From Membranipora membranacea (lineage: Eukaryota > Bryozoa > Gymnolaemata > Cheilostomatida > Membraniporidae), in NCBI GenBank assembly GCA_914767715.1, contig OU612075.1, positions 7,376,001 to 7,440,000 of the forward strand: a DNA stretch of 64,000 bases, given 5' to 3'. The notes beneath the pieces are model-generated. The model was not told the origin of the DNA and made no database searches. It saw only the letters and a list, made by a program, of their open reading frames with translations. Shown here piece by piece: positions 25,690-37,133 of this stretch. Within the stretch, counting starts at the first letter, position 1, and each line of letters begins with the position of its first letter. The position numbers and the translations under genes were made by a program.

Positions 25690-26110
25690 TGAGCAGCGCA
25701 TACCAGAGAATGCCAGACCATCAAGGTCACCTGACTTACACGGTCACATGGAAGGGTAGGGTCCTTATAATCAAGCAGAGCATACCAGAGAATGCCAGAC
25801 CATCAAAGTCACCTGACTTACACGGTCACATGGAAGAGTAGGGTCCTTATAATCAAGCAGAGCATACCAGTGCATGCCAGACCTTAAAGGTCACCTGACT
25901 TACACGGTCACATGGAAGAGTAGGGTCCTTATAATCAAGCAGAGCATACCAGTGCATGCAAGACCTTAAAGGTCACCTGACCTACACGGTCACATGGAAG
26001 ATTAGGGTCCTTATAATCAACCAGAGCATACCAGTGCATGCCAGACCTTAAAGGCCACCTGACCTACACAGTTGCACGAAATAGTTGGGTCCTCATACCC
26101 GTACAGAGCA
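25690..26110. repeat. 82-bp tandem repeat, about five copies
   Basis: The marker cataccag recurs at 25699, 25781, 25863, 25945 and 26027, exactly 82 bp apart. Each unit carries ggtcacctgac, cacggtcacatggaag and gtccttataatcaa. The last unit is diverged and trails off near 26110. It lies in the long helicase intron. Confidence 0.93.
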
Positions 26111-26807
26111 TGCCAGAGCATAAAGCCCGCCCATAGACTTAATAATAGACCTAGACTGGACAAATAAATACAGCTAAAGTGAGGCTCTTAATAGCCACTC
26201 TACCAGCAGGATAGCCTTGTGACATAGCCTATATCTGCAGCACAGCAGTGGTGGCGCTGCCTTCCATCAAGGTTATTAGATGGCAAAGCCAGTGTTCCAT
26301 TAAGGCCCAAATATTTCCAAATCACGGGTTTCCATTTGTTTCCCAATTTAGGTACTCAGTTTATGTTCATTAATTCAAGCCCTATGCTGCAGAGACGAAC
26401 GTATGCCTCAACAGTTTGCACATGCGCCGAGTGCTTAATAGTGGGTGATATTACGACAATGGTGCCATCATTTATTTGCAGTACAAAATCCAGGTTTTTT
26501 TTAAAAATTCGATCGGGTTTTGAGTTTTAAAATCATTTTACACTTAGCAGCTGATTATCAATTCGATCAGATTTTCTGAATAAACTAATGACAACAAACT
26601 ACATCTTTTGCAATTTCTAACTCAACATTAGATCGAAATTGGCTAGTTATAATTAAAAAGCCTGGTATCGGGACTGCAAATCGATGATAACAACATTGCT
26701 ACTACATAATTCGATGTCGTAACTACACCACAATTAAATGCCTCAGTGCCAATGCTCCATATCTCCATTTTCTTCAGCCAGGCTGATGTATCATTAACCA
26801 GGAGTTT

Positions 26808-26852
26808 GTAGGTAGGTAGGTAGGTTGGTAGATAGGTTGGTAGATAGGTAGG
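26808..26852. repeat. TAGG tetranucleotide microsatellite
   Basis: gtaggtaggtaggtagg followed by interrupted ttggtagatagg units. Simple slippage repeat. Confidence 0.9.
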
Positions 26853-27096
26853 AAATATTTCTACAACAAAAAATTCCAACGGCTGTGACCCAAATTCAGA
26901 AAGATAAGTGCAATAGCTAGCTGCATGCAACTGGCTCGAACAAAAAAAAGACAACATACTAATAATTATCCCTTGAATACCATTTAGTGTGTAATTATGG
27001 TTTTACAGCTATAAAGGAACACTGTAAGACTGTAATATGTGACTTTCTACCAAAGAAAAAAAGCGAACAACAAACAAAATGGTGCTGAAACTCTTG

Positions 27097-27124
27097 CTCA
27101 TGCTCATGCTCATGCTCATGCTCG
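27097..27124. repeat. CTCATG hexanucleotide microsatellite
   Basis: About four to five units of gctcat in a helicase intron. Confidence 0.9.
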
Positions 27125-28941
27125 TGTAAATCAAAAATCGGTTACAGTGAAAACCATTTTGGAGGATAGTAATTTTTGATTTCATTTTGAAGTCAATATT
27201 CAGAGCAGCACCATAAGACAGAAAGGGAAGCGTAGAAAGTTAATAATGCTGGATACTCACACTGACAGCTGTTTGTCTGTATATCTCAACACTTGATGTA
27301 GTACTTCAGAATGGAGTCTGAGCTTAGGCCATACTTCTGAGAGGAACACATACTGCCAAGGATCCAGCCTATCAGCATCAGCGATAGGTGGTAGCTGATA
27401 AAAGTCCCCACACAGTACCAGCTGAATGCCCCCAAACGGCTTTTCATTTTGCTGTTAATAGAGCAGCCAAGTAGATTTTATGGCAGTGTAAAATTATATT
27501 ATCTGAACTGATATGAAATATTCTTGTCTATAGAAAAACATGTACTAACCAGGAAAGGTGTTTCTCTGTACATAAAATCATTTTACACAACACTACATTA
27601 GGGTAATAATAATGCATAGCTCACCTTTGCAATTTGACATATAATGTCAACATCATCAAACAGCTTGGCACTGAGCATTCCAACCTCGGCAATTAGTAAG
27701 GTTTTTGTCTCTCTAAAATGTTTAATATAGACGTCAAACACGTGTCTTATCATGACTATTTTACACTCCAATCACTATCAGTTAAAAAGGGTATGCAACT
27801 AACAGATAACTCATTATACTTGCATTTCTGACTGACAAGTCAATTGATTGTGAGGACACTATTTCACTGTGCCCATTCAAATCTACTACAGTTCCTAAAC
27901 TAAGAGTTGACCAAAACGTCAATAGGAAAAAATCAGCATCAAAAGGCAAATGTAATCAGGCCAACTGGTCAACTATGTTGCACTGTCACAATGGTGCAGC
28001 AAGACTTGTATATCTGAGTCGAGCTGCAATCACTGTGACACTGAATGGAGGTATGGTGGAGGTATAATGTTCCGAAAGTTACAATTTTTACTAGTTTACC
28101 GTATTTCCTGAGCCTTTTCTTGATCCAGCACAAGCATACTCTCTACTGAATTCTTCTCCATGTCACGCAACTTCATCACTCCGCTAAAAGAGTGGAGAGT
28201 CTCCCCGTTGACTCTGCACAAAGAAATCAGATTCTCATATGATTAATTGCTTACAGTTGCATACACATTGCGTAAATAGCAATTACAGCTGAAAAATGAT
28301 TCCCACACAATCTTCCAATCGTTCCCATTCGTTCCCTTTATACAATATTTCAGCCCATTATTTTAATGCAACATGTTTTGTATCAACAAATTCAAATGCA
28401 TATTGCACTGGAGATTTCTAACTGAACAACTTGTAGACAACGTGTTAAACTACCTAGTTGCAGCAACACCGGTCGATGCACATCGCCTGTGTTCTGTTCT
28501 TTCCAGTGCGTTCATGCATGCTGTCGTTTTACCGGTACCACCCGCACCTAATACCAACACATTCTGGCCTGCAGCAATCGCTAGCTGTATAGGCTCTGTC
28601 ATCCTTGGAAGTTACTACAATATATATAATATATATTATATAGTGTACTCATTCTTAAGATAAGCCTGTTTGGGGAAACTAAGAGACGATTGCATGACAG
28701 TTTACCATATAGCAAACTCCTCCTTCATTTTTGATTCATTTCAGACTCAGATATATGTCAAAGTGGGTGTCCTAAACCTGGAGCAAGCACTAGAATTCAC
28801 TGAATCAATTGGTAATTGATTATGCTGGTCAAGGATATAAAGGGATGAAAATAAGGATACAGTTTAGGCAAAACACTGGATATGGTTGCTAAGTTAAGTA
28901 AATCATGAAGTCAAACCATGGCATCAGACTCAACTACATTT

Positions 28942-28944
<3 letters not shown>

Positions 28945-28978
<34 letters not shown>
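28945..28978. repeat. (AT)n microsatellite
   Basis: Perfect AT dinucleotide run of about 34 bp upstream of the helicase gene start. Confidence 0.95.
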
Positions 28979-28981
<3 letters not shown>

Positions 28982-29654
28982 ACCGAAATCCTGAATTAAA
29001 AATTCAATATTTTGACTTTTGTGAAATGTAGCCTACCTGTAGGTCACTCAAGGAGTTGTTGGATGGGTGTCAATCCTTATAAAGTTAACACAAGAATGCT
29101 AGGTAAAGTCTTCACTTATTATAAAAATAGCAGTGTACGGAGTTGGCTTTATAAATCAAGATAAGCAGTATGAGATAAGCAAATGAATTGTTAATAATAA
29201 CCCTTCATTTTAGCGGCATTTATTTGCTTTCAGCATGAGGACCTTGACCCTTGTTGTTACTTAGCAACAGTCATGAGAATTGTGAGTATTTGGTCAGCTG
29301 TGAGTGAAATTGCAGTCCAAAACGACATTGGACTGTGATCAGATGTTCCGCCCTATACTCATTCTCTCACACACCCACCCCCCCCCCCCCCCCGCCCACC
29401 CCCGGCAACTCGGGCTAGATCACGTGGCCTTATGTCTTAAACAGAAACACCAAGCAGTCAAATAAGAAATGAGCATCCCTACATAGTATATTATGTATGT
29501 ACACAAGTACCGTATTAATCGACTTAATGCGCAGACAAAACTTTGAAAAGAATATCGATATTCACTTTTAACAATAAATTGACAAGATGGAATTTTAGGT
29601 ATGTGAAATGAGAACTTAAGTTTTCCAATGTGTACCACTATATAATGTACTATC

Positions 29655-29725
29655 AGGATTAGCTCAGTTGGTAGAGCGCCAGACTCTTGACTGCATGGTC
29701 GTGGGTTTGATCCTCAGTGGTACCC
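29655..29725 (+). repeat. tRNA-like sequence, probable SINE head or tRNA pseudogene
   Basis: A good A-box (TTAGCTCAGTTGGTAGAGC) is followed by GACTCTTGACT, resembling the anticodon arm of a CTT lysine tRNA, and a B-box GTGGGTTTGATCC. The acceptor and anticodon stems do not pair fully, so a functional tRNA is unlikely. A tRNA-derived SINE is the more likely reading. Confidence 0.6.
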
Positions 29726-30318
29726 GATGGTGCAACCTCCTGTTTGTCCGTCGCTGGTCATTTACCCTAGCCAACCTCAAAATCTAAATAATATGTTCTT
29801 TCCCCAACACAATTTGTGTTTGCGACTTGAAACCAGAAATAGGAAAGTTTTTTACTAAGTTGGAGAAGACAGCAACTGCTGTCAAGTACCTTATAGTTAT
29901 TTCATCTTTATTGCATGTGTTTATGAATTATAACGCTGTGATTTAACATTTCATAATAAGCTGTTGCTCATATTCTTCAGACATGTGACATGTGGTCATG
30001 AAAAGGAATTCTATATTCAGTGTAAAGAACGATGACTGGGATGAATCATAATCCAAAATAGTTTTTATCACTAAGATAGTGTTTATCATTAATTTATCAC
30101 TGTAAGATAGTGTTTATGACTAATTTATTTATTTATTCTCTAATTTATTTATTTGGTATACTAACAAAATAGTAGGTTACACTCTACTTACGCTACATTT
30201 TCATTGTTTCAAAAATTGATCTGTACTATTCATTTTGTTTAAATGTTTCAAAACCAAATCTGCTTTGTTTTTCAACACCAATATTATATAATTAATTATT
30301 TATAATTTCATATTGTAG

Positions 30319-30921
30319 CAGTGAGTTGGTATATCGAAAACGGATACAGTATGCCGTACACAACCCAGGAGTTGTCTCGAATAGAAGGTGAGTCATTATT
30401 TTCTTACATGTATATTTACTATAGTTACACACTTATTATCTTATAGTGAGTTTTATTATAGCTTGACTATATTAATTTGCTACCTATGCATGAGTTTACC
30501 TACATAAATTCGAAAATGAATTTGGCTTCTCCTCCAACCTTTGAACATTACCATCCCATCCGAGTGGAGAGAGCTGGGGTGAGGAGGAATAGACTAATCC
30601 TTTCACTTCATTTTCTTCATTCATTTAATTTTTATTCATTTATTTCATTTATTCATTTCTTTTTTATTCGTTTATTTGATGAAAATAAAAAAACTTAGTC
30701 ACACAAGAGTTAATTGAATCTGGATTTGTCTGGGATCGAATATTTATTTTTGAAGTTTTTAGAATACTTATTGCATATGTTCTCAATATAACTCTGTGGT
30801 TCAATACACCCCTAAGTCCGACAACTGCACAAATAATTTGTTGTGTTATCACTGTTTTTCTTATGTGATTTCAGGGCCAGAAGCGGAAGAGCTGCTCAGC
30901 AGAAGGTTGGAGAGAGAATAG
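30319..30921 (+). CDS. Last two exons of a small gene of unknown function
   Basis: Exon 30319-30387 follows tattgtag and ends at a GTGAGT donor. Exon 30875-30921 follows gatttcag and ends in TAG. They join in phase (split Gly) to give a tail containing ENGYSMPYTTQELSRIE and PEAEELLSRRLERE, acidic then basic and likely helical. No upstream exon or start was found, so only a 3' fragment can be described. It may be a chance pairing of splice-like sites. Confidence 0.35.
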
Positions 30922-32553
30922 CAGGCTTTTGAAATGTTCTAGTCTTCTCCTCCTCCCTTTATTAATTACAATCCGAGTGGTGAGGAATGAGGTGAGGAAG
31001 AATAACCTACATAAACTTTTTCACTTCATTTTCATCATTGTGAAGCAAATATACTTGTCAAGCCTAACCAACATGATGAATTCCCAATAAAACCTGTGGT
31101 GGCCTCATGTTTTAAAGTCTTTGAGATTTGTAAACTTCCATAAATGAACCAAATTGACCTTTTTCTTGCTATTCTTCAGGCATTCCCTATCCCTTCACGC
31201 TCAATGAAACGCGACAGACAAAGACACTCTCATAGTCTAACCATTAACTACAGCCACTATAAAATGAGCTGTAAAATATAGTGGAGCTGAGACAATAAAA
31301 CAGAATCTATACTGATACGCTTCCTTGCAATATGGCTTTAGGCCACAACCTTGATAAGTTTACAACTCACAATTATTGCTTCTGCAGAGAGAGGCGACAA
31401 TCTTCTGCAAAAGACGGCTTTAGTGGGTAGCTTATGAGTCAACCTCATACCAATGAACTAAAGGTTTAGTTCATTGCTCATACAAAGACATCCAAAGCAA
31501 TTATCGATGATCAAATAATTAAAATTGAGAAATTCCATTGCGCTGTGTATGTAGGAGTTGTCCCTCTGATGTGAATGGGTACATAACTCACAGTTATTAA
31601 TGAAGCATGTTATGTGATGTGGATATAGCTTGATAGAATGATATTTTTAATTGTACATATCTGCACAAATACAGAAATAACAAATAATCGAAATCAAAAT
31701 ATTTTGATACCAGTCTTTCCATTTTTAAATCAGTAATGAAATCATTCCTTCACCACAGTCCATTCAAACACAGCCACCAATATTTTCATGACAAATAGTA
31801 TAAAAATCATCGTTCCAACTAAAACCAAGCATTGCCTCCCAACTAAAATTGAGGGTCACTGCCCTACTAAAATCTGGTATTACTGCCACGATCCAATCCA
31901 AAAAGGGCGAGTAAATGTTGGTCCTTCAGCATGCAAGTGTATAACCAGTGCATCGACTACTTAGGCTTGGTTGGCCCCCAGGTATGGTCTGACCTGCCTG
32001 CAAACAGAGACAACCTTGAGCAGAAGTTGCGGCCTTGTCATTAATACGACCAGTATTTTGCCCCGATGCTTTGAGGTGCGGCGTGCGATGTGACACCCCA
32101 TTTTTAATCAACCTATAGGAAGCTGACTTCTTCATGTTATGGTACCCACACTTTAATACAATCTATTGAAGCAACCACTTGAATAGACCAGCTGATGTTT
32201 CCTAACTTAAATCATTCCCTCATCTGACCTTCCAAGGTAATTGATCAACTCAAAGTTAATCAGTCAAGAAATAATTTGGAAATGTCACCTCTTGTTTGCA
32301 TTCTTCACAAAGGTATAATCCATATATCCCTATCAGCGGGCATCATATGTATAAGACTCAAACAAGTTTGATCTATTTACCTAGTTTTGACTAGTTGAGG
32401 GGGAGCAACTCTGCATGCAGCCAAATGGTTCAGACCTGATCTAATATAAGTCTAACAATTTGTTGTTTATACTAATTGATAGATGAGAGACCATTTCTTA
32501 CTTCAACCACCTCTACGCCTACTATCTCACTTACTACATCACAACAACAACAG
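30922..32553. other. No supported gene
   Basis: AT-rich sequence with short direct similarities but no exon I can defend. Earlier exons of the HYR-like gene at 32554 should lie somewhere to its left. Confidence 0.45.
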
Positions 32554-33272
32554 CAACAACATGTCCAAAAGATATAACTACAACAGTGAGCACCAATGTT
32601 ACACAGCTGGTCTCTGTCTCGTGGCTGATGCCGACAGCAGTAGGTTATGTTACTATGAATAGTCAGCATTGCGCTGGTGTTCATAAGATAACTTTTCCAC
32701 GCCCTGGATCAGTGGATATCTGTAATCTTGTCATCGAGGTCAAAGGTATGTGTTATGGGAATTTGGCCCCATTTTTTAATTTTCAAAGTGTGTACATATT
32801 ATTTTAACCTACTCTAGCCTTCTAGCATGCGCATTGACTTGGTATACACTTTGTATGGTGTATGTGTACCAATACCATTCAGGGTGTATGAATTTTAATT
32901 TATTGTACTGTACCTCCTAACAAGCAAGCAAACAGATAATGACTCGATTAAGCCATCTTGTTGACAAACCACAACCAACCAAAACACAAACCTGGCACTC
33001 AAGATTAGAGAGGTGACAACTCAGTTCGAGCTCAAATTTTACATGGAAACACAGTGAACTGAGTGTTTGGTGTCTGAGTAGGATACGCATTGTACAAAAT
33101 GATCTATATTGTTTTTCTAGACAAACAAAATAAACATCCTGTTACAACAAAAAATCCTCCGCAGAAGAAGAGACAACGATGTGAAGACCACTGGAAGCAG
33201 AAATATGATCCAAAATGTATAGATATTCAAAAGCTGCAAGAGACAATAGCAAGATTAAAATATGGCAAGTAG
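32554..33272 (+). CDS. 3' end of a gene with an HYR-like domain and basic tail
   Basis: Exon 32554-32745 (acceptor after acaacaacag) and exon 33121-33272 (acceptor gtttttctag) join in phase through a split Asp codon and end at TAG. The first exon contains TTCPKDITTTVS, VSWLMPTAVG and, near its end, DICNLVIEVK, the pattern of an HYR (hyalin repeat) domain: CP-x-DI, an inner V-x-W-x-x-P, and a closing C-x-L-x-I-x-V strand. The second exon is a Lys/Arg-rich tail (KKRQRCEDHWKQKYD) that ends the protein. HYR domains occur in secreted or membrane adhesion proteins. Exons 5' of 32554 were not found, so this is partial. Confidence 0.55.
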
Positions 33273-34577
33273 TGCACATTTTGCTTGAAGAAGAAAATTA
33301 GCAGTTGTTGCATTTTATACCATTTCAGGATAGCATGCTGCTGTAGAAAAATAGATATGATATCAAGATTTCAATACATGTCCCACTAAAATAATTTCTC
33401 TATAGACAAAGAACTGAAACGTCTACAAGTTTGTAGCATTACAATACCAAATATTCCATTTCAAACTTGCACTTGCAGGGGTTTGAATTTGAGCATTTGG
33501 GCTAATCCCACTCAAGACAGACTTAAAATTTGAGACTTAGACATTTTGACCATAAATAAACAGAAGCTTTTGCAACCCAACATAATGCATGAGATGTTTT
33601 ATGTCCTCTCAAGAAAACCAAATAGCCAATCTACAGTAGCCAGCAAACCATGATTGCCCTTTAATCAGGTAGCATAAGATATATTTGACAACAAAAGACA
33701 ACTCTACGACACAGCGCAGAGACCTGTCGGTAATTCTGTACTTTCCAACAGACATTATTTGAGGGCAATTATTGGAGACCAACTTAATTCCTCTGTAGGA
33801 AATAATATGAGGAGTTGCCCTTTCTCTATACATGGGAGCACAATTCATAATACTATATATATAATAATATAACAACCCAGTTTTTTGTGTGGAAGATTCC
33901 TTTTTCGTCTATCCTTGATGAACCCCTTTGCTTTTTCGCAAAATACGAGATCAGTTGTCTGTGAACACTCTCCACTCCAAGATTATCTTGCCATGACATT
34001 CAAGTGGGATTTCGAATGAATGTTTCCCTCTGTCTCTCAATAATCTACTGTAGAATAGGTTTAAAATACATTGTAATATTTGACGTTTTTCTGCCAAAAA
34101 TGGTTCTTAAAATTTTAACGAAAATATTATTTAACTACTGACTTGGCTTCATCAATTAATTTTTACTATTGACCTGTCCTCAACAATTTATTTCTACTAG
34201 GTTTTCATATTGCTAGATAAGTACAAGCACACAATAGCTGCTGCTTACAAAAATGATGTGCTCATGTCAGGAGGGTAGACAACTCAAATCATAATAATAT
34301 TACCAGTGAGAGAGCAAGCAACTCCCTGACATTAAATAAATGTTTTAAAGAATGATTATATTATTGATTTTTTATTGGTTTTTATTTTAACTATTCTATT
34401 GAGGTTGTTAATATTATTATCAGATATATCATTAATGAAACCCATTCTACAGTACTGGTTAGAAGTCTGTGTCTGCTGGTTTTGCATTTCTGTTGCTTCC
34501 ACATTCTATAATATACGTAAGAACATTTCCACATGCATTTGTAACCATAGACTTAATAATAATAATTATTATTAAGT
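33273..34577. other. Left part of the tandem-duplicated region, no gene of its own
   Basis: From about 33780 onward this matches the sequence downstream of the duplicated membrane-protein genes (compare 38020 and 45160, shared ggagttgccctttctctata). The 500 bp before that hold nothing I can call. Confidence 0.6.
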
Positions 34578-34582
34578 CTATG
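34546..34582. mobile_element. 37-bp palindromic insertion, 8-bp target duplication
   Basis: A perfect palindrome with 18-base arms around one A (ends CATAGACTTA and TAAGTCTATG) is flanked by tttgtaac on both sides (34538-34545 and 34583-34590). The equivalent sites in the sister copies near 38365 and 45505 are empty. It introduces the stop codon that ends the truncated gene copy at 34578. Confidence 0.9.
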
Positions 34583-35955
34583 TTTGTAACATATGTAGTT
34601 CAGGGGGATATGAATTCCCTTTGTGTATCTCCAATTTCTGAGTAAGGTTGGTACAAAAGGTAAAGTTTTAAGGGCCAAGCAATAAAATAATGTTTATCTG
34701 CCTCCATTGCTTACCCTGGCTTAGCCAATGCGTTGGCTCTGATTGTCTTGTGAGCGGGATGAGAGCCAGCGCAAGGTCAGATGATACTTTTCGTAAAGTA
34801 TCCATAAATATAATATAGTGAAAGTGAATTTAATTAAGCTATCATTATATCTCAATAGGTGCTCAAATTATCAGCGCCAACACACTTGTCTATCCCTGGC
34901 TTCTTTTTTGACAAAAGCCAAGCCACACAGACTTGATATACAAATGGTATACATAGCAGAAGGTTTACAGTCAACACACACAACATCAAAAGTATGTTAT
35001 GCACTTAGACTTAGTATATTAAGTCTATGGTTATACCAGAGACTATGGATATTATCTATAGTCTCTGGTTATAAACAATAAGCATCAACAGGCTGAATTT
35101 ACCTGGTTTTTGTATTCCTTGATAGTTTTCTTTGTATTCATTGCTTTTGCCGCTATTACTATTGTGATGACCATATACAAAATCGCGCTCACGTCTATGC
35201 ATACCAGGCAATAGAGGAACAGCTCCGTTGCAGATATTCCACGTAACGTATTCGGCAGACCATTATTGTTCCTGCAAATGAGAGAAAAGCTATTTATTCT
35301 TTTATAGTGACAGTCCTACTAGGCCATATTTGGTATGGTTTTAAAGATCTCAGGCTGAAAAGTCATTAGGGCATATGAAATTAAACAGCCTGTGAACCTA
35401 ATTGCAGTTAAACTACTGCAAAGTCTGGAAATTGGGATCATAGTGGATCATAGTGATTAATTGCCTCCACCTGACCGCTATGATCTACTATGATCCTTGA
35501 TAAAAATAATTAAAAAAACGTAAATGCTATTTTGTCCATAAATTTTATTTTTTCATTATTGTGATTTGCTCTATGAGTATGAACTCACAATACTCGATTT
35601 ACTGGGGTTAAATATCCACTTTTCTAATAGGACTGAGTATTGGTTACGTCTTGATCACCAGTTGATATCAAAGCACCCTCTTTTTTTATAGAACTTAAAT
35701 GGCATCATTCTCTTTTATAAAAAAACGCTTACCATAATGTCCGTAGCAACGAAAAGAACATATTAAAATAGGTGCAACAATCCATTGGTTTAAAAGATGT
35801 GTTTTAAAGTCTGGATGGATCAAATAGGTCTATGTCTAAGTTCTCAGACTGCTGCGATGCGTGTTAGTGTCATCACATTATCATCTACTTTTTCTCATAA
35901 TTGAGTTGTTGATTATGCAATGCCACCAACACACATTGCAGTCGTCTAAGAAAAA

Positions 35956-36001
<46 letters not shown>

Positions 36002-36368
36002 AGTTAATATAATATATATATATATATATACATATATATGTTTTTTGTTTGCTGATCAAGTCATAAATGACACATAAGACCATGCATAAAGCAAATATTG
36101 TAATGCATCGAGTGAGTTTGTCAAAAATATTGTTATCAAGGAGGGCAGTTCTATTAAAGGATTGATTATCTGTATTAAGAAAGGTAATTATTCACGGACA
36201 CATTCACACTAACCATCGTGGAACTTCAAATCTCAGTCTTTCCAGGTCTTCGTTCCTCTCCCTGGAGGCCTTTTCCTCGGACCGAGTAATACTTCTCAGA
36301 TGCTGACAGTTTTTGATAACTGCAGTGATTAGCTCCAGAGCAGATATGACTGACCAGGTAATAATACA
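34578..36368 (-). pseudogene. Truncated four-pass membrane protein gene, copy A
   Basis: Only the last three exons of the family are present: 36214-36368, 35103-35271 and 34578-34637. The first keeps CIITWSVISALELITAV and a charged stretch; the second keeps ELFLYCLVCIDVSAILYM. Splice sites and phases match the complete copies, but the donor after the first is gttagt. Exons 1-3 are absent: beyond 36720 there is unrelated sequence and then the next unit. The last exon is cut to 19 residues by the palindromic insertion at 34546-34582. Probably a 5'-truncated duplicate. Confidence 0.7.
35959..36040. repeat. (AT)n microsatellite, long allele
   Basis: Long AT runs, interrupted once. The equivalent place in the other two copies (39990-40007 and 46952-47010) has different lengths, showing slippage after duplication. 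Confidence 0.93.
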
Positions 36369-36720
36369 CTATCAATACAGTAAAATACATTAAAACAGTA
36401 AAATACAGTAAAATACAGTAAAATACTGTAAAATACAGTAAAACACTGTAAAATACAGTAAAATACACTATCAATACAGTACAATACATAGTCAATACAT
36501 TAAAATACATCAAGACAGTAAAATACATTAAAACAGTAAAATTCAGTAAAATACCGTAAAATACAGTAAAATACACTATCAATACAGTACAATACACAGT
36601 CAAATACAGTAAAATACATTAAAACAGTAAACTACAGTAAACTGCAGTAAACTACAGTAAACTACAGTAAAATACAGTAAAATACAGTCAAATACATTAA
36701 AACAGTAAAATACAAACAGG
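36369..36720. repeat. ACAGTAAAATAC minisatellite
   Basis: Dozens of degenerate units of acagtaaaatac. The same repeat is present, shorter, at 40337-40500 and 47341-47500, always directly upstream of exon 4 of the membrane-protein gene, so it is an intronic minisatellite that expanded in copy A. The minus-strand frame it creates (repeats of ILLYFTVF) is an artefact. Confidence 0.93.
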
Positions 36721-37060
36721 AAAATGATCAGTAAATAATCAGTTTTTAACCGTTTAGCAAAGTTATTGCTGTCTCAGATATTTATAAATACAGTGACCTA
36801 AAAACACTATAATTGGATAATCCATTTCAGAATCAGCTGCTCTTGGACTACCATTTAATAATATACCTTATATTGATTGTGGAGCAGCTTACAACACCGC
36901 ACTGACCTCTGACTTTTGCCTCCCCTATATTTTTTTCTACACTACGGCCCTGCTTCTAGCTTAGAATGTTGCAACTAGCCAGTCCGGATTCGTTTCACAA
37001 TTGCATGCAACATTACCTAGCTAGAAGGATAATACCATGACAATCATGTAATGATGATGA

Positions 37061-37133
37061 TAGCCTGTCTTAACAAGCTTTGTTCGGTGTCGGTGTTAGG
37101 TTCGGTGTCCCCCCCCCCCCACCAAACAGGCTA
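37061..37133. mobile_element. TAGCCTG-type MITE, 9-bp target duplication
   Basis: 73 bp, ends TAGCCTGTCTTAACAAG and CCAAACAGGCTA, with a C tract in the right half. Flanked by identical tgatgatga (37052-37060 and 37134-37142). The right halves of this same element reappear at about 42697 and 49704 without their left arms, marking the start of each later duplication unit. Confidence 0.85.

Larger units (their letters stand above)
21031..28602 (-). pseudogene. PIF1-like helicase with C-terminal PHD finger, damaged
   Basis: Exons on the minus strand: 28454-28602, 28100-28213, 27625-27712, 27261-27451, 23954-24602, 23232-23452, 22607-22792, possibly 22348-22420, then 21966-22257, 21408-21511, 21031-21252. 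The helicase part has Walker A GAGGTGKT, GVAATR, TLHSFSG, CGDFYQLPP, a GLVNGREG region and the last motif VALSRT. The last exon encodes a PHD finger with C-x2-C, C-x2-C, H-x2-C and C-x3-C spacing (CGIC, CPRC, FHQKC, CKNKC), ending at TAG 21031-21033. Damage: the Walker B Asp is Ala (LLIAEVGM), and the frame shifts near 24392-24405 and back near 24260-24273. Joins between 22792 and 22257 do not keep phase, so a middle exon or another lesion remains unresolved. The helicase should unwind DNA and the PHD finger read histone tails. The pairing suggests a transposon-encoded accessory protein. Confidence 0.8.
28603..30318. other. Intergenic stretch upstream of the helicase, no gene seen
   Basis: Holds the AT microsatellite, a C-rich tract at 29377-29392 and the tRNA-like sequence at 29655-29725. 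I find no exon with convincing boundaries. If the helicase and transposase genes belong to one element, its outer end could lie here, but I could not identify matching terminal repeats. Confidence 0.5.

Noticed and set aside
25690-26110. CRISPR array
   Set aside because: The regular repeats are contiguous 82-bp units with no unique spacers, in a eukaryotic intron.
29655-29725. Functional tRNA gene
   Set aside because: A and B boxes are good but the stems do not pair, so it is listed only as a tRNA-like repeat.
36226-36603. Hydrophobic minus-strand frame of 125 codons (repeats of ILLYFTVF), also at 40194 and 47198
   Set aside because: It is the translation of the ACAGTAAAATAC minisatellite read into exon 4 in the wrong frame.
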